Origin: Lithospermum erythrorhizon
Lineage: Eukaryota > Streptophyta > Magnoliopsida > Boraginales > Boraginaceae
Assembly: GCA_019722365.1 (NCBI GenBank)
Contig: JADFUC010001346.1
Location: 620,001-684,000 of the forward strand
Length of the DNA stretch: 64,000 nt
Direction of reading: 5' to 3'
The notes below the pieces were generated by a model that worked only from the letters and a program-made list of their open reading frames with translations, was not told the DNA's origin and ran no database searches. The position numbers were made by a program, and so were the translations under genes. The number at the start of each line of letters is the position of its first letter. The first letter of the stretch is position 1. This document shows positions 25,001-36,486 of this stretch, piece after piece.

Positions 25001-28000
25001 AACTCCAAAAGCCGCTTTTATTGAATTGCCATCATCGGTGCATAATGGACCTGGCTATTACTTCTCCATCAATGCAACTGAGAATACGACTGCTACACCC
25101 ATCGTCAATGCCTTTGAGGCTTATAAGCCTGTACACATTCTGCAGTCCCAAACAAGTGATCAAGAGAGTAAGTGCATTGGTTATAGTACACTATACTAAA
25201 TATATACAACAACTTAATCTGAGTACATGATCTGATTGATTATATGTTACACTTAGTTCGACACTCTCTGTTATATTCTATTAAGATCAAACAAAATCTG
25301 GATTTAGAAAAAAGTACATGATATGATACAAAACATGCACAAATTTACCATAGTCAATTTTGTACGTAGCTGCTGCAATGTTGAGCATCAAAGCAACATA
25401 CAATATCTCAAGAAACTGGCAAGGTGATCCCTGTGCGCCACAAAACCTTGTTTGGGGAGGTCTCAGGTGTAGCTACAATGGTTATGATCCACCTGTAATC
25501 ATATCCTTGTGAGTATCCAGTCAATAAATTTTGCATATGCATAATCACCTTGATCCACCAATGATTGATGGTGATTTATAAGTCGAATTTGTTATAACAT
25601 ATGCGAATATATAGAATAACAAAATTACGTAGTGCGTAATAGCTGCAATAACATCGAGATTTAATGCCAGATCAATAACAATGCTATAAGATTTAATCCA
25701 CGGAGTGGCAGCTACCTCAAACAGATTTCACTATAACGGGAAAAACAAGATATATATTTGAACATATTATGCTCTCAGATGAATAGAAAAAAGTTTTAAA
25801 CTATTCTCAGAACCTCTAAACCAAATATATAACTTCCTATATTAGATGTTTATGTTATAATGATTCAAAATTGTGTAGAAAGTATTTATACCCAGCATCT
25901 TAAAACCGCCCCATAAAAACGCTGCTGTTGGTATTTGGGTCGGGTCCCGACGATTCTCCATCTGTTTCCCCATGGGGACTTGGCGGAAGTCCTGATCGAT
26001 GTCCCGAAGTGCTGGTCAGAAACAGTACCATATCACGTCGGGACCTGAGTCGGGTTTGCAACCCTCGATCAAAGTCCCAATCGTCGCAGATCATAGATTC
26101 AAGGCAGTTTGTCAACAAAATTATAAGCAAAAATGAATGATTTTGATCACTCTAGTTAAAGATTGTCCATCTTCTATTACTCGCATTTATTTAGACCAAC
26201 TAATAGGAGTCATTAACATACCTTAAACTATACGTAAAAATTAATGTTTTTCCTTATTGTTTCACTATATCCTATTTGATCTCTCTGTTGGCTCTCTTTT
26301 ATGATACACACTTCTTACACTTAGGAATTTATCAGCAAGTAGAATTCCGGGAGCAGTGTCAGCCGCCATATCGAATCTTACTATGTTACAAACTCTGTAA
26401 GTGCCCATGTATGCATCACGGTTTGCTCATAAGACAAAGTATACATGCCTAGAATTTATGTGGATATAAATGTAGTATAAGATGAGAAGAATATATGTCA
26501 GTATTAACTTCTTCTTTCAGGGATTTATCACAAAATGGACTAACTGGACTGCTGCCAGGTTTTCTGGGCAAATTGACTCTTACAACTTGTAAGTTGTTAA
26601 TCTTTGAGTGACTTAATTACTTTTGTTTAGTTAAAAAAATGAGTGAACTTCTCTTTGCAGGGATCTATCATACAATAGGTTAAGTGGACAGCTTCCTGAT
26701 TTTCTTGGCAAATTGACATCTCTTAAAACTTTGTAGGTCATTTAGCTCGTCTATTTGTATTACTAGCCCATGATGGCATTTTAATCAAATTTTTGAGCAC
26801 CCATTTTTGTGTTCAAGGAACTTAGAAGGAAACAATTTCACTGGACCAATTCCATCGACATTACTAATGAAGTGGCATGAAGGAACTTTGTCATTGAGGT
26901 GAGTTATGGGAGTAGTAGATAGCGCTTGTAATTCTCCACTCTTGGGAATAATTGGGAAACAACCTCCCTTTTTTCTTAGTAAGGTTGCATATCACGACTC
27001 GTGATTCCTACAGAAAATGCCATGGTATATAGTTGTGAGGTAGCTCAATGGCCCATAATGCACAAACTTCAAATGCTATTGAGCCGCTATTTACCACGAC
27101 AAATGGTAGGAAGCGCCATTACTACCACGGCACGCCGCTAATTACCTCTATTCATAACTGTTGGCGGGAGCCTCTTAAGAGACATTGATGCATGTTGATA
27201 TTGATGTTGTAGAATCACAAGTGTCCCCTTTTTAAAGCAGATGTAAGTTCTAAAATTTTATCCTCTTTTGGTGAACTAAGTATTGAAGGTCTACCAGATA
27301 AGCAGTCCAAATCCAAATGGAAAGGCAAGAAGGTTATCATCTCAGTTGTGGTTTTAGTAGGAGTGTTGTTTGTTGTTTTACCTTTGGCTTTGTTGGCAGT
27401 CTTGAGAAGGAAAAAGAAAAAAAAAGGTATGGATTTGAATAGTTGTCAACATATCACTGTTGTTATATGGAGTTGAATAATCATTTGTCCTCTTTTTTGG
27501 TTGTCTGAGTATATCGACAGATAAACATCTTCGCGTTGCAGAGTCCAGGAAGGATAAAGGTCAAAATCGTTACACGTTGGAACCAAAGCACAAAGAGTTC
27601 ACATATTCAGAGATTGCAAGTATCACCAGAAACTTTCAGAAAGAAATTGGCAGAGGATCCTATGGAATTGTGTACCATGGAATAATTGGTGAAGATATTG
27701 AAGTTGCTGTTAAGATGTATTCTTCATCATCATCAGATGTTGGCTTTAAGGAACTTCAACTTGAGGTGAGATTCCACACCCTCAGTTGTCCATCGGGGAA
27801 AATTACAGTTCTTAGTGTTTGGATTATTTTGTCAGCAGAGCTATCCTATTCCAACTTCATTGGAATTTCAATAAATTTCAGGCTAATGTCCTTATGAGTG
27901 TTCATCACCGGAACTTAACTTCTCTCATTGGTTATTGCATCGACGGGCCACGAGTTGGCATCATTTATGAGTACATGGCAAATGGAGATTTAAGAAAGCA

Positions 28001-29932
28001 TCTCTCAGGTATATCTATTGGCTTGTTTCCTGCCTCAGTTTGTGAGGTTTACTTGGTTAGGAATATGTAAAAGGCTAAGAGATTATTGCCGGAATGTTTC
28101 TCACATAAGCAAGTATCGCCATAATGGGCTTATATTAAATGACACGCAACAATTTGTATGTGTTTGGTTGTTTATTTTTTTTGTCAAAATCAACTTATAA
28201 GTTGATTTGGCCAAAGTGACATGTTTAGATACATTTTTAGTTTGTAACTTATAAGTCAAGAAAAAAAGAAATAAATTCTAACTTTTTTTGTCCAATTTTT
28301 TTTTGCTCAAACTTATGTTTTGTCAATCAAGAATTACTTCATTACCTCTCAATAATTAATTTTATACCTTATTTATCCTTCATTTAATAGTTATAAAGAT
28401 ACAATTTTTAGTTATACCAATATTTTAATATTTTACTCTTTATTGAGAAAATTAAAATATATATATTATATTTTTAATAATAAATATAATTTTTAGCTTA
28501 TAATTATTTTTATTTTTTCAAATATTAAATTACTTAATTTATTTATATCATAAAGATAAAAATGTGATATATAAACGGTGATGTACTTATAGTCATTTAT
28601 CATTTCTATAATCATAAATTATTGATATCTAAATACGAAAAAATCTCACTATAAGTTTATATTAGCTGAACAAGCTTCAAAACAAATTTCTTTAATAACT
28701 TATAATGAGCCTCCTTATAAGCTGTAATGTCACTTATAAGCTTAAAAAAATAAGCTTAGCCAAACACCCTTTAGTCCCAAAAAGCTGTGCCAGACGTTGC
28801 CGCAATACGATCCCTAAATGATAAATGTTAGTTCAAATCGCGACTAACGGCAACATTTGTCACTTCGAGACCATACTGCAACATTCGTACCACATTCGGG
28901 GACTAATCTAAGAACAACACTATTATTCCCAGACCAAACTACACCAGCCACACCATCTGGTGACTATATTAACCATTAACTCTAACGGCTAAGGCACATA
29001 TTTATTTGTGTTTGAGAATATCTCTAAACATGATGAAAATTGTTTGTCATTGCTCGTTCTAATTCACGTGTGCAGCGATATCTTCTCGTGTCTTGAGTTG
29101 GCAAGAGAGAATGCGGATAGCAGTAGATGTAGCACAGGGTAAGCATTTCAAGTGAAGTATAATAGTAGCTTGGTTACTCCTTCACCACTTTTATCTTTGC
29201 TTGAGACCTCTTGTGACAAGATGGGAATTTTTTCAATATAATTATAGGATTGGAGTATATGCATCATGGTTGCAAGCCACCAATTGTTCACAGAGATGTG
29301 AAGTCTAGCAATATACTTTTAGATCAGAATTTTAAAGCCAAAATAGCTGATTTCGGTTTGTGTAAACCATTCCCGAATGAAACAGTTACTCATGTTTCAA
29401 CGAAAAGGGTTGCTGGCACTAAAGGATATCTTGATCCAGCGTAAGTAGTGTTTCTTCTCATGGATTCGTCCTCTTTTTTCGACTGGAAACTAATATGATT
29501 TAATGGAGCCAAGTTCAAATTATGTTTTGCAGATATGAACATTCAGGAAGACTAACCCAAAGAAGTGATGTTTATAGCTTTGGCATTGTTCTTTTGGAAA
29601 TCATCACAAGTAAACCAGCTACAAATCTCACACAATGGGTTAGTTTCACTTTGGAACAAGGGGATGCGTTGGATGTGGTCGACCCAAGGCTGATAGGCAT
29701 GGGAGAATTTGATGTTCCCTCAGCCACCAAAGCGATACAGATTGCCACTACTTGTGCATCTCAGGATCCAACGGAGAGGCCTACAATGAATAACGTGGTT
29801 GTAGAATTAAGGCAATGTTTACTTATGGAGATGACCCGTCAGGAGATGATATTGCCAAAGAAATCGGTTCATGATTCCGTGGAAACCGAGGTCTCTCTGA
29901 TGAGTACTGAGATCTTGTATGTAGGGAGATAG
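22006..29932 (+). CDS. Malectin-like/LRR receptor-like Ser/Thr kinase (LRR-I type)
   Basis: Fourteen exons: 22006-22102, 22709-23321, 24680-25167, 25370-25508, 26325-26396, 26521-26588 (or 26592), 26661-26732, 26818-26898, 27281-27426, 27521-27765, 27882-28008, 29076-29138, 29248-29440 and 29533-29932, giving about 935 aa. Order: signal peptide (1-25), malectin-like ectodomain (about 37-395; [26 protein letters not shown]), an NWQGDPCAP block, about three LRRs (446-545), a membrane segment (563-586) and a kinase (about 632-900). The kinase has [11 protein letters not shown], Lys658 in VAVKMY, catalytic HRDVKSSN (Asp755) and ADFG (Asp773), so it is RD and looks active. The family signals at the plasma membrane in defence, symbiosis or senescence; the ligand is unknown. 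Oddity: with the obvious donor, exon 6 is 68 nt and breaks frame; a GT four bases later restores the family's 72 nt. A broken copy lies at 42432-45395. Confidence 0.85.
23901..24058. repeat. Foldback (inverted repeat) in receptor-kinase intron 2
   Basis: Arms of about 44 bp at 23901-23944 (TGACAAGTTACATATTGATC...) and 24014-24058 (...GGACCAATCTATAACTTGTCA) are reverse complements with few mismatches, around a roughly 70-bp loop. A worn version occupies the same intron of the pseudogene (about 42970-43160). Confidence 0.75.
24290..24618. mobile_element. Stowaway-like MITE in receptor-kinase intron 2
   Basis: The left end TA|CTACCTATGTTCCTAAAAAA and the right end ACGAAACTAGATGAAG|TA are imperfect TIRs with TA flanks. 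The matching pseudogene intron lacks it. Confidence 0.5.
25860..26120. other. GC-rich block inside receptor-kinase intron 4
   Basis: About 25910-26090 is much richer in G+C than the surrounding intron, with repeated TCGGG/CCCGA words (GGGTCGGGTCCCGAC, GTCGGGACCTGAGTCGGG). The two short open frames, one per strand, look like nothing I know. It is probably an inserted fragment of a GC-rich element. Confidence 0.35.
28160..28767. mobile_element. hAT-like MITE in receptor-kinase intron 11
   Basis: The ends are GTGTTTGGTTG and (reverse complement of the right end) GTGTTTGGCTAAG. Subterminal CTTATAAG/ACTTATAAGT palindromes recur at both sides, a common feature of hAT-derived MITEs. The interior is AT-rich and non-coding. 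It lies within a 914-bp segment missing from the pseudogene. Confidence 0.55.
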
Positions 29933-30776
29933 TCGAGAAGATATACGGAAAATAGAACCACAAATATTACTCACTTCTCTGTGTATATTCAATTAATGTG
30001 TCCATTTATCGAGCGAGCAAGCAAATGTACTTATACTGTATGAACATTTTCGACACCGACAATATGATCCTGCAGAAATATTTGTGTAAGCATGGTATCC
30101 GAGGGGGCAAATGGTTGAAATATTTCTTAATACGCGACTGATTATCAAATCATGTTTATGCTGAAATCTAGATTTTGAAACCTGAATGAGGCCTCTGACA
30201 GTATCACCCTTTGTTGGAACTATATACTGTTCATTTGCATTCACAATGTTATATGCTTCTGCTCGAGAGATCTCATCTTGAGGGAAATGAACATTCATTT
30301 CATCACCGTCCAAATATTTGTCACTAAACATATACTTCCCTCCGGTTTTTTTTGTCATACTAACTCTACATTTTTTGCTTTCAAAATATTCATATTCTAA
30401 AGATAAAAAATTGTACTCCTACATTTCCAATAATAAATTTTTGACTACTCTTTTTCTTTTGAAATTATCAATCACCATCGATATAGTTTTAAATTATCAT
30501 TATTCTACATTTTCAACGCATCATTGACCGCTTTTTTCTTTTTCTTAATCTATTAAAATTGCTAAACGACAAATAAAAACTATAGTGATAAAAAGTATGA
30601 ATAAAGATTATGCTTTCTTCCGCTTTCCATTTTCACACTATTAATTACTAAATTACCATTAATAATTCTAAAAATATAAAAATTAGGCAAAAATAATATC
30701 TTTTTAATTAATAATTACACCTCTTAATTGATAACTCATGAATTCTAATAGGAATTAATTACTATTAAATAATTAT
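29933..30776. other. 3' flank of receptor kinase, no gene
   Basis: It contains 3'UTR, then AT-rich DNA with a possible Stowaway-like element at about 30335-30595 (left end CTTCCCTCCGG; right end weak). Confidence 0.45.
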
Positions 30777-31460
30777 ATGCTTTGTGAAGAAAAAACCGTT
30801 TTCATCACAGAATATGGGTTGTATTGCTGGAAGGTTATGCCTTTTGGATTGAAAAATGCCGGTGTTACATATCAGCGGATGGTTAACTCTATCTTTGCGC
30901 CACATATAGGGTGGAATATGGAGATATACGTGGACGATATGTTAGTAAAGCAAACCAAATGAGCATTCGCTTAATCTTGGGAAAACTTTCGATCACAAGA
31001 AAGTCGGACAAGGTGAACCCTGAGACATATTCTTTTGATGTTTGTCTAGAAAATTCTTGGGGTGTGTGATTAGCGAACGAGGAATTGAACCCAACCTGCA
31101 TAAAATCCGTGTCAAGGATGCATTTAAACCGCAAATAGTTACAAAGAGATCCAAAGTCGACCGGTGCTTAGCAAATAATCCGCTTTATTTCTAAATCAAG
31201 CGAAGAAATGTGCCCTCTTTAAGCCTTACGATGTCTATGAGGTTCCAGTACGAAGAAAGCAGCAGTTTCCTAGCCACTTTAAAGAATTATTTAGGATCCC
31301 TAAGTACTGCAATATCCGATGTAAAGCAATGCCGTCGATTTATCCGTCCGGATTCGCAACGACGGATTACAAATCTTCCAAGTTGTGTTGATACGATGTT
31401 CCAAGTGTCTTCCTACAAACAAGGACCGTTGCCCATCCAAACACACCGCCGATCAAGTTA
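30777..31460 (+). mobile_element. Ty3-gypsy reverse transcriptase fragment (element A, left part)
   Basis: 30777-30962 reads in one frame as gypsy RT core: EYGLYCWKVMPFGLKNAG followed by the YVDDMLVK catalytic box. After that the frame shifts repeatedly, but NLGKTFD, CVISERGIEPN and SSEEMCPLFK continue the RT thumb. The matching RNase H and integrase resume at 36485 on the same strand, so the element was split by the material at 31463-36486. Confidence 0.75.
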
Positions 31461-31462
31461 GT

Positions 31463-32612
31463 AAATGTACCGCCAAAACCACTTCGGGGAATGCATTTCA
31501 TGAGTGGCACTGAAAGCACCTTTCGAAACCCATCCACGTGTATACCTCAAACTTTGTCTTTGAATTTTGTTGGCAACCGGGGATCTTCGTGAGGACCTCA
31601 AAACTCGTGCAATTCTAGGATATCCTCGCACCAAGGCCTGCATTGTGCCCTTCATATTCCAAGGTGTCAGGTTTCATTACCATCTCATCCGGCAAGGCTT
31701 CTTCCATTAGCCACTCCACCGGGCATTTATGCATCGGTCCAGGCCGTGGCTAGCCGAGACAATCGCCCGCCTCCCGGTTCCTCTCCGGCCCATGTGACAA
31801 GACCGAAAAGCCTAGTCAAACCGTGAACTCTCCATAAATAACCCACCGCCTTTCTCGGTTCCGCTAATTTTAAAACGCCCTCACATAGTCCACCATCTGG
31901 TTGGGAACTGCTTCTTACATGGATGTGTGTTATTCCCAACACATTTGCTAATGAGAGTCCATTGGCAAAGGCTTCATACGCGCCTCATCATCGTCTCGTC
32001 AAGACGAATCTTAGGGCATACTCAGGCCTGAGACCACAATACTCGCCCGAACCTCCCGGGTTACTAGCCCCTCGCTTCATATAGCAGCCATACTCGATGT
32101 CTGTGAATCTCGTGAACGAAATTCCCGATCACAACTCTCCAAGTTGTCCTCGATACGCCTTTGCTTCAAGGCCTTCCGCACTGTCAGCTCGACCGAAACA
32201 CTGACGACTAAGTCAAGAACGGATTAAAAGAGTTTAGCTCGAAAAGAAAGAGTATTTGGGGTATCAAAGTGAACTTACTTGATTCGCCTAAATGTTTACC
32301 TCTTATAGTCGCTTTTGGACGGTTACTTTGGTTGAGCTTTGATGGCTCATTAACGCTAGCGAATGATCAGTTTGCTTATTAAGGGTCGGTAATAATAGCC
32401 TTAATTACCCCCTTAATGGTGCCAAATAAAACCGTAAATACTCCAACGGTCTTCTTCTTCCTACCGAGTTCGACTATCAAGCCCCTATCGGGTAGTCTTC
32501 AAATTCGTGGACTGCTTTTGGGGTCTAAGCCCGTTTATCATCAATCCTTACTAATGAGCCCAATCGGGTTGGACTTACTCATGTGTCTGCCCATTTATTT
32601 ATGGGATTATCA
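31463..32612 (-). repeat. Direct repeat copy B1 (RNase H + LTR)
   Basis: Collinear with 35321-36486. Long shared runs include CCTCAAACTTTGTCTTTGAA, ATGGATGTGT, GGTAGTTCAA-type blocks and AATAGCCTTAATTACCCC. The truncated low-coordinate end meets element A. Confidence 0.8.
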
Positions 32613-33810
32613 TCTGCCTCCAGACCCGCCCATTTTCGATGGGTCGGTTCTTCAATATGGGTCAGTCTCTATTTTTCCACCAAAAGAGCCTTGATTCTTC
32701 CCCGCAGCGTTAGAGGTGTTTTGCCCGCCAAGAGCCGCCGCTGCCGTTTCATATCTTCATCATCATTACGTGACTTTTAGGCGCCATCTCTCTCTCTTAG
32801 CTACTATCTACTTTCTCGACTTGAAAAGACCCCAACGCCTCTAATGCAAGGGGATTTCCACCCCATTTTCTTCACTTCCACTTTGCACTTTTTATTCCAT
32901 CTTCTTCCAGAAAAAATCATTCTTTGTAAATGGCACGACTCCTCGAAAGAATTCTTCTACCGAGGAGGATGTCGGCACTGGGCCTTCTTCCTCGTGACCT
33001 TTGATTTCTCCCCATCGCACTCCCATCGCTCCCACCGGGATGGCACAAGCAGACTTTCCGGCCTAACAGCCGAGTTTACGGTCTTTCACTCATTGTCGGG
33101 CGTAACTCGATCGAAAACATGAAAGGTTCCGATCTTTCCTACCCCATGTACGAAAGTCTCTTCGCCTGGATTCGTGTTTCGCTTTTCGCGACATCTTTCT
33201 TTTTCGAGGTCATTCTTAATCTCTATCTCCTTTCCTCCGCAGCGGCTACTGGGCCGCTTCAAGCTTCTCCAAACAGGAGCAAATAAAGAAGATGAAAGGA
33301 ACGCCCGACCGCTCTTTAGTTCGAAGAATTTCGTATACCGCCACGGAATCGTGGAATGACGCTGAGGACCAGCTTGTCCTTGATTCTTCAGAGCTTTCTC
33401 GCTAACTGGTCCATGCCTTAAGATGCATCTGAGGCCCGGGAGAGTAGGTCAGTTGCCCTTACGGGGCTCGCATGTACAGGCTGAGGTGGAGAGGCTAACG
33501 GCCGGTGGCCGATCTTCACCACAATGTCTCTCTCCCCGGCCCGCCTTTAGCTTCAGAGCTGCCTGAGCCATCCTAACTGACTGCGGCTCAACTTTCAGAT
33601 CAGTCCCCGAGTCTACCCTCCACTGAGGTATAAGCCAGCAGGTCCCCGAGGGTCAATCCATCACCATTACTCCGCTTTCTACTCCCCTCCCTTCCGTGTC
33701 TGACGGCCCTATAGTTTGTAACTCAGACTTTCCCTCTGGGTTTTATTTAATATATCTTCAGCCTCCTCATCTTTTGTGCTTGCTTTGTCTTCAATTTTTC
33801 TTCGCTTGAT

Positions 33811-34000
33811 GTTTGGTACTTACACTCCATTTTGGCCAAGGCTCACCTCCTCCGCACTCCTCAAATGGGAGGATCTCACCGCTTATGTTCACGGTATTTA
33901 GCTCTATCCATGTATGTTTGGGTCTTATACTCCATTTTCGCTAAGGCTCACCTTCCGGACCTCGGGGTCAGCTTGGAGGATCTCACCACGGCTAGGGTCC
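33811..34000. repeat. Two-copy tandem repeat, period about 104 bp, within element B
   Basis: TACTTACACTCCATTTTGGC...GGAGGATCTCACC recurs as TCTTATACTCCATTTTCGC...GGAGGATCTCACC. It lies between the integrase C-terminus and the LTR of the minus-strand element. Confidence 0.6.
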
Positions 34001-35320
34001 TACCCAAAGAGTCAGGTATCCCTATTTATTCCAAGCGCCTAGACCCTTGCTTCGGGCGCGGAGGAACCTTTTGCCGTGTGGATTGAAGATAGGACAACTC
34101 CCTTTTACCTGAAAGTCTCATTTTCCAATGCAAGTGGGGATTTGGTTTTCTAACTGGGCCCTGGCGGTAGGATGTACTCAAATATTTTAGGTAGATTTAC
34201 GCTAAGCTGCTTATCCGCTGGATCAATTGACACTCTCATCCTCATAGACCCCTTTTGAATCCTTAAGATGGCTTCGATCACATCAATCTTTTATTCAAAA
34301 ATTAGCAAGAAAGATACAAGAGGTGAGCCTACGCATAGTATTTCCTCACAGGACACGTTGCCTCCACGACCGCTGCATTGGCGCCTTCCGTGGTTTGGGC
34401 TTCATATGACGACGGACCTTACAATCCTATTGACCCAGATACACAGTCCTTCCCACGAGATTTCAGCTTCCTGTTTCCTATGCACGGACACTCCATGCCT
34501 CGAGGACCAAGTCTCCCACTAGGAAATCTGTCGGCCTCAACCTTCGTTGTAACGAGCGTACCACCTCGGTTTCTTTGTACTTACCTTTCCATCGGGGCCG
34601 CCGTCCTCTTTCTTCCCAAGAATCTAGGTCGAGCTGCAACCCCGGCCATTCGCTAATTTGTCATAGCACGATACTTCAGGCTATTTCAACAATCCCACCG
34701 TAACAAGGCATTCTGGATCCTCAGACACTGCCGAAAAGCGTAAGCCACCTCGATGGGATTAGCGTGGTCCGAAGGACCATAACGCTGGGAGCTCCTTGTC
34801 CCAACCCAGCCTCTTCCTCCTGGAGTCGCTGTTTATCACTCAATCCTATCTGTTGGGCCCGAGGGTACGACAATGTCAGCCCGTGTGGTACCCAGCCTCC
34901 CAACATAAGTCTTTACTCTTCATAGCCAATCGCTGCCTATTGTCGGGTAATCGTGACCCAAAGGTACTCCAAAACCAAGTGAGATCTCTTTTCAAAGTCA
35001 TACACCTTCTCGTCCCGCCAAGAAATGGGTTTGGCCTTCCACCCATTTGGTGAAGCATCCACCGTAATGGTGTACTGGCCTCGGTGTTCTCAGCGTCTCC
35101 TACAATATCAATGCCCCTAACATAGAAAAGTACTAAATACAACATATCACCATCTAAGGTCGATGTGGACCGCCGGGCGTGCCTTCACGCATCGCACCTC
35201 CGGACGTGATCTTGGGCATCCTTAGTTATTGTAGAAGACTGTAATATTCCCCATCGGCAGGATCTTCCTCGTCGTAGGCCTTACTATTACGCTGGCCGCC
35301 ACACGCCTTCCGCTGTACTT

Positions 35321-36486
35321 CTTTAGCGCCAAACCATCTTCGGGAACGCATTTAGTGGCTCCTCGAAAAGCACCTTCGGGTAAAGAGAACCCCATCTACT
35401 GTGGGTATACCTCAAACTTTGTCTTTGAATTTTGTTGGCAACTAGGGGTCTTCGTGGAGGACCTTTAACTCGTGAATTTAGGATATCCCGGTACCAAGGC
35501 CCATTTTCTGCCCGAGGTAAGCCGTTTACTTATCTCATCCGAAAGGCTTCTTTCCATTACCCACTCCACTGGGTGAAGCTATACATCGCTCCCAGATTCC
35601 GGGCCGTGGCTACTTGGGGACAATCGGTCCGCCTGCCTCCCATTGACATTCTCCATGGATGTTAATCTAAAAGCCTAATAAATCAGCGAATCCTCTCAGA
35701 ATAACCCACTCACCTTTTCCTGCCCTCGCTAATTTTAAAATCGCCTTCACATAGCCCACCATCTATTGGGAACTGCCTACATGGATGTGTTTCTTCCCCA
35801 ACGCATTTTGCTAACGGCATTCATTGGCAAAGTCAGCTTCATACTCAGCCTACTGTCTGTGGGTCATGAATCTTAGGGCATACTTAAACTCAGGGCATTC
35901 CTGGACCACAATAGTATACCCAAGCCCGAACCTCCTGCTAGCCCTGTCACATAGTACCCATACCGCTATTCCGTAACTTCATAATGAGCCGGATCACAAA
36001 TCCTTCCGTTGTCCTTTGATACGCCTTTGCTCCAAAGTTGGGTGTCTTCCTGCAAAGTTAAGCGACCGTCACGACCGAAATACTTAACGATCAAGTCAAG
36101 AACGGATTAAAAGAGTTTAGCTTCCTAAAAGAAAAAAAGTATTTGGGCATCAAAGCAAACTTACCGATTCGCCTCCAATCGCTTACCTCCTTATAGTCGC
36201 TTGACGACATTTTGGTTGAGCTTTGATGACTCTTAAAGCCCGTAATGATCGCTGCCTGGCTGCGGCCGGCAATAATAGCCTTAATTACCCCTTTAATGGT
36301 GCCAAATAGAACCGTAAATACCTTAACGCCTTCTTCTTCTTCCGAGTTGGACTATCAAGCCCTTATCGGGTAGTTCAAATTGTGATGGTCTTAAGTAGGT
36401 CCAAGCCCGTTTATCATCAATCCTTCTTAATGAGCCCAATCGGTGTTGACTTATCATTGATTTGCCCATTTATTTACGGATTATCA
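35321..36486 (-). repeat. Direct repeat copy B2 (RNase H + LTR)
   Basis: Same orientation as B1 and collinear throughout, with scattered indels. The LTR-like end starts TGATAATCC on the minus strand, exactly where element A's plus-strand RNase H resumes. Confidence 0.8.

Larger units (their letters stand above)
31463..36486 (-). mobile_element. Minus-strand Ty3-gypsy element(s) (element B) inserted into element A
   Basis: The minus strand reads, from high to low coordinate: an LTR-like end (36486 to about 36090), RNase H (about 36060-35450; EYALRF, EYEA, LGKKHIHV), integrase zinc finger and core (about 35300-34640; DIVG, CEAG-like, KWVE with shifts), integrase C-terminus (KPRWYARYN near 34560), spacer, a second LTR-like segment (32612 to about 32202), then a second RNase H copy (about 32190-31463; LGITHIHV, RLSRLATAW). 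Gag, protease and most RT are missing, yet both copies join LTR to RNase H in the same way. I infer an internally deleted element present as an LTR-sharing tandem. There are many frame breaks. Confidence 0.6.

Noticed and set aside
30335..30595. Possible further Stowaway MITE
   Set aside because: The left end is good (CTTCCCTCCGG), but the right end pairs poorly, so it is mentioned only within the gap entry.
31727..31942. 71-codon minus-strand frame as an independent gene
   Set aside because: It is gypsy RNase H (LGITHIHV, RLSRLATAW) inside repeat copy B1.
32416..35053. Several 60-90 codon frames on the plus strand
   Set aside because: They are antisense to the minus-strand integrase and LTR of element B, with no domain of their own.
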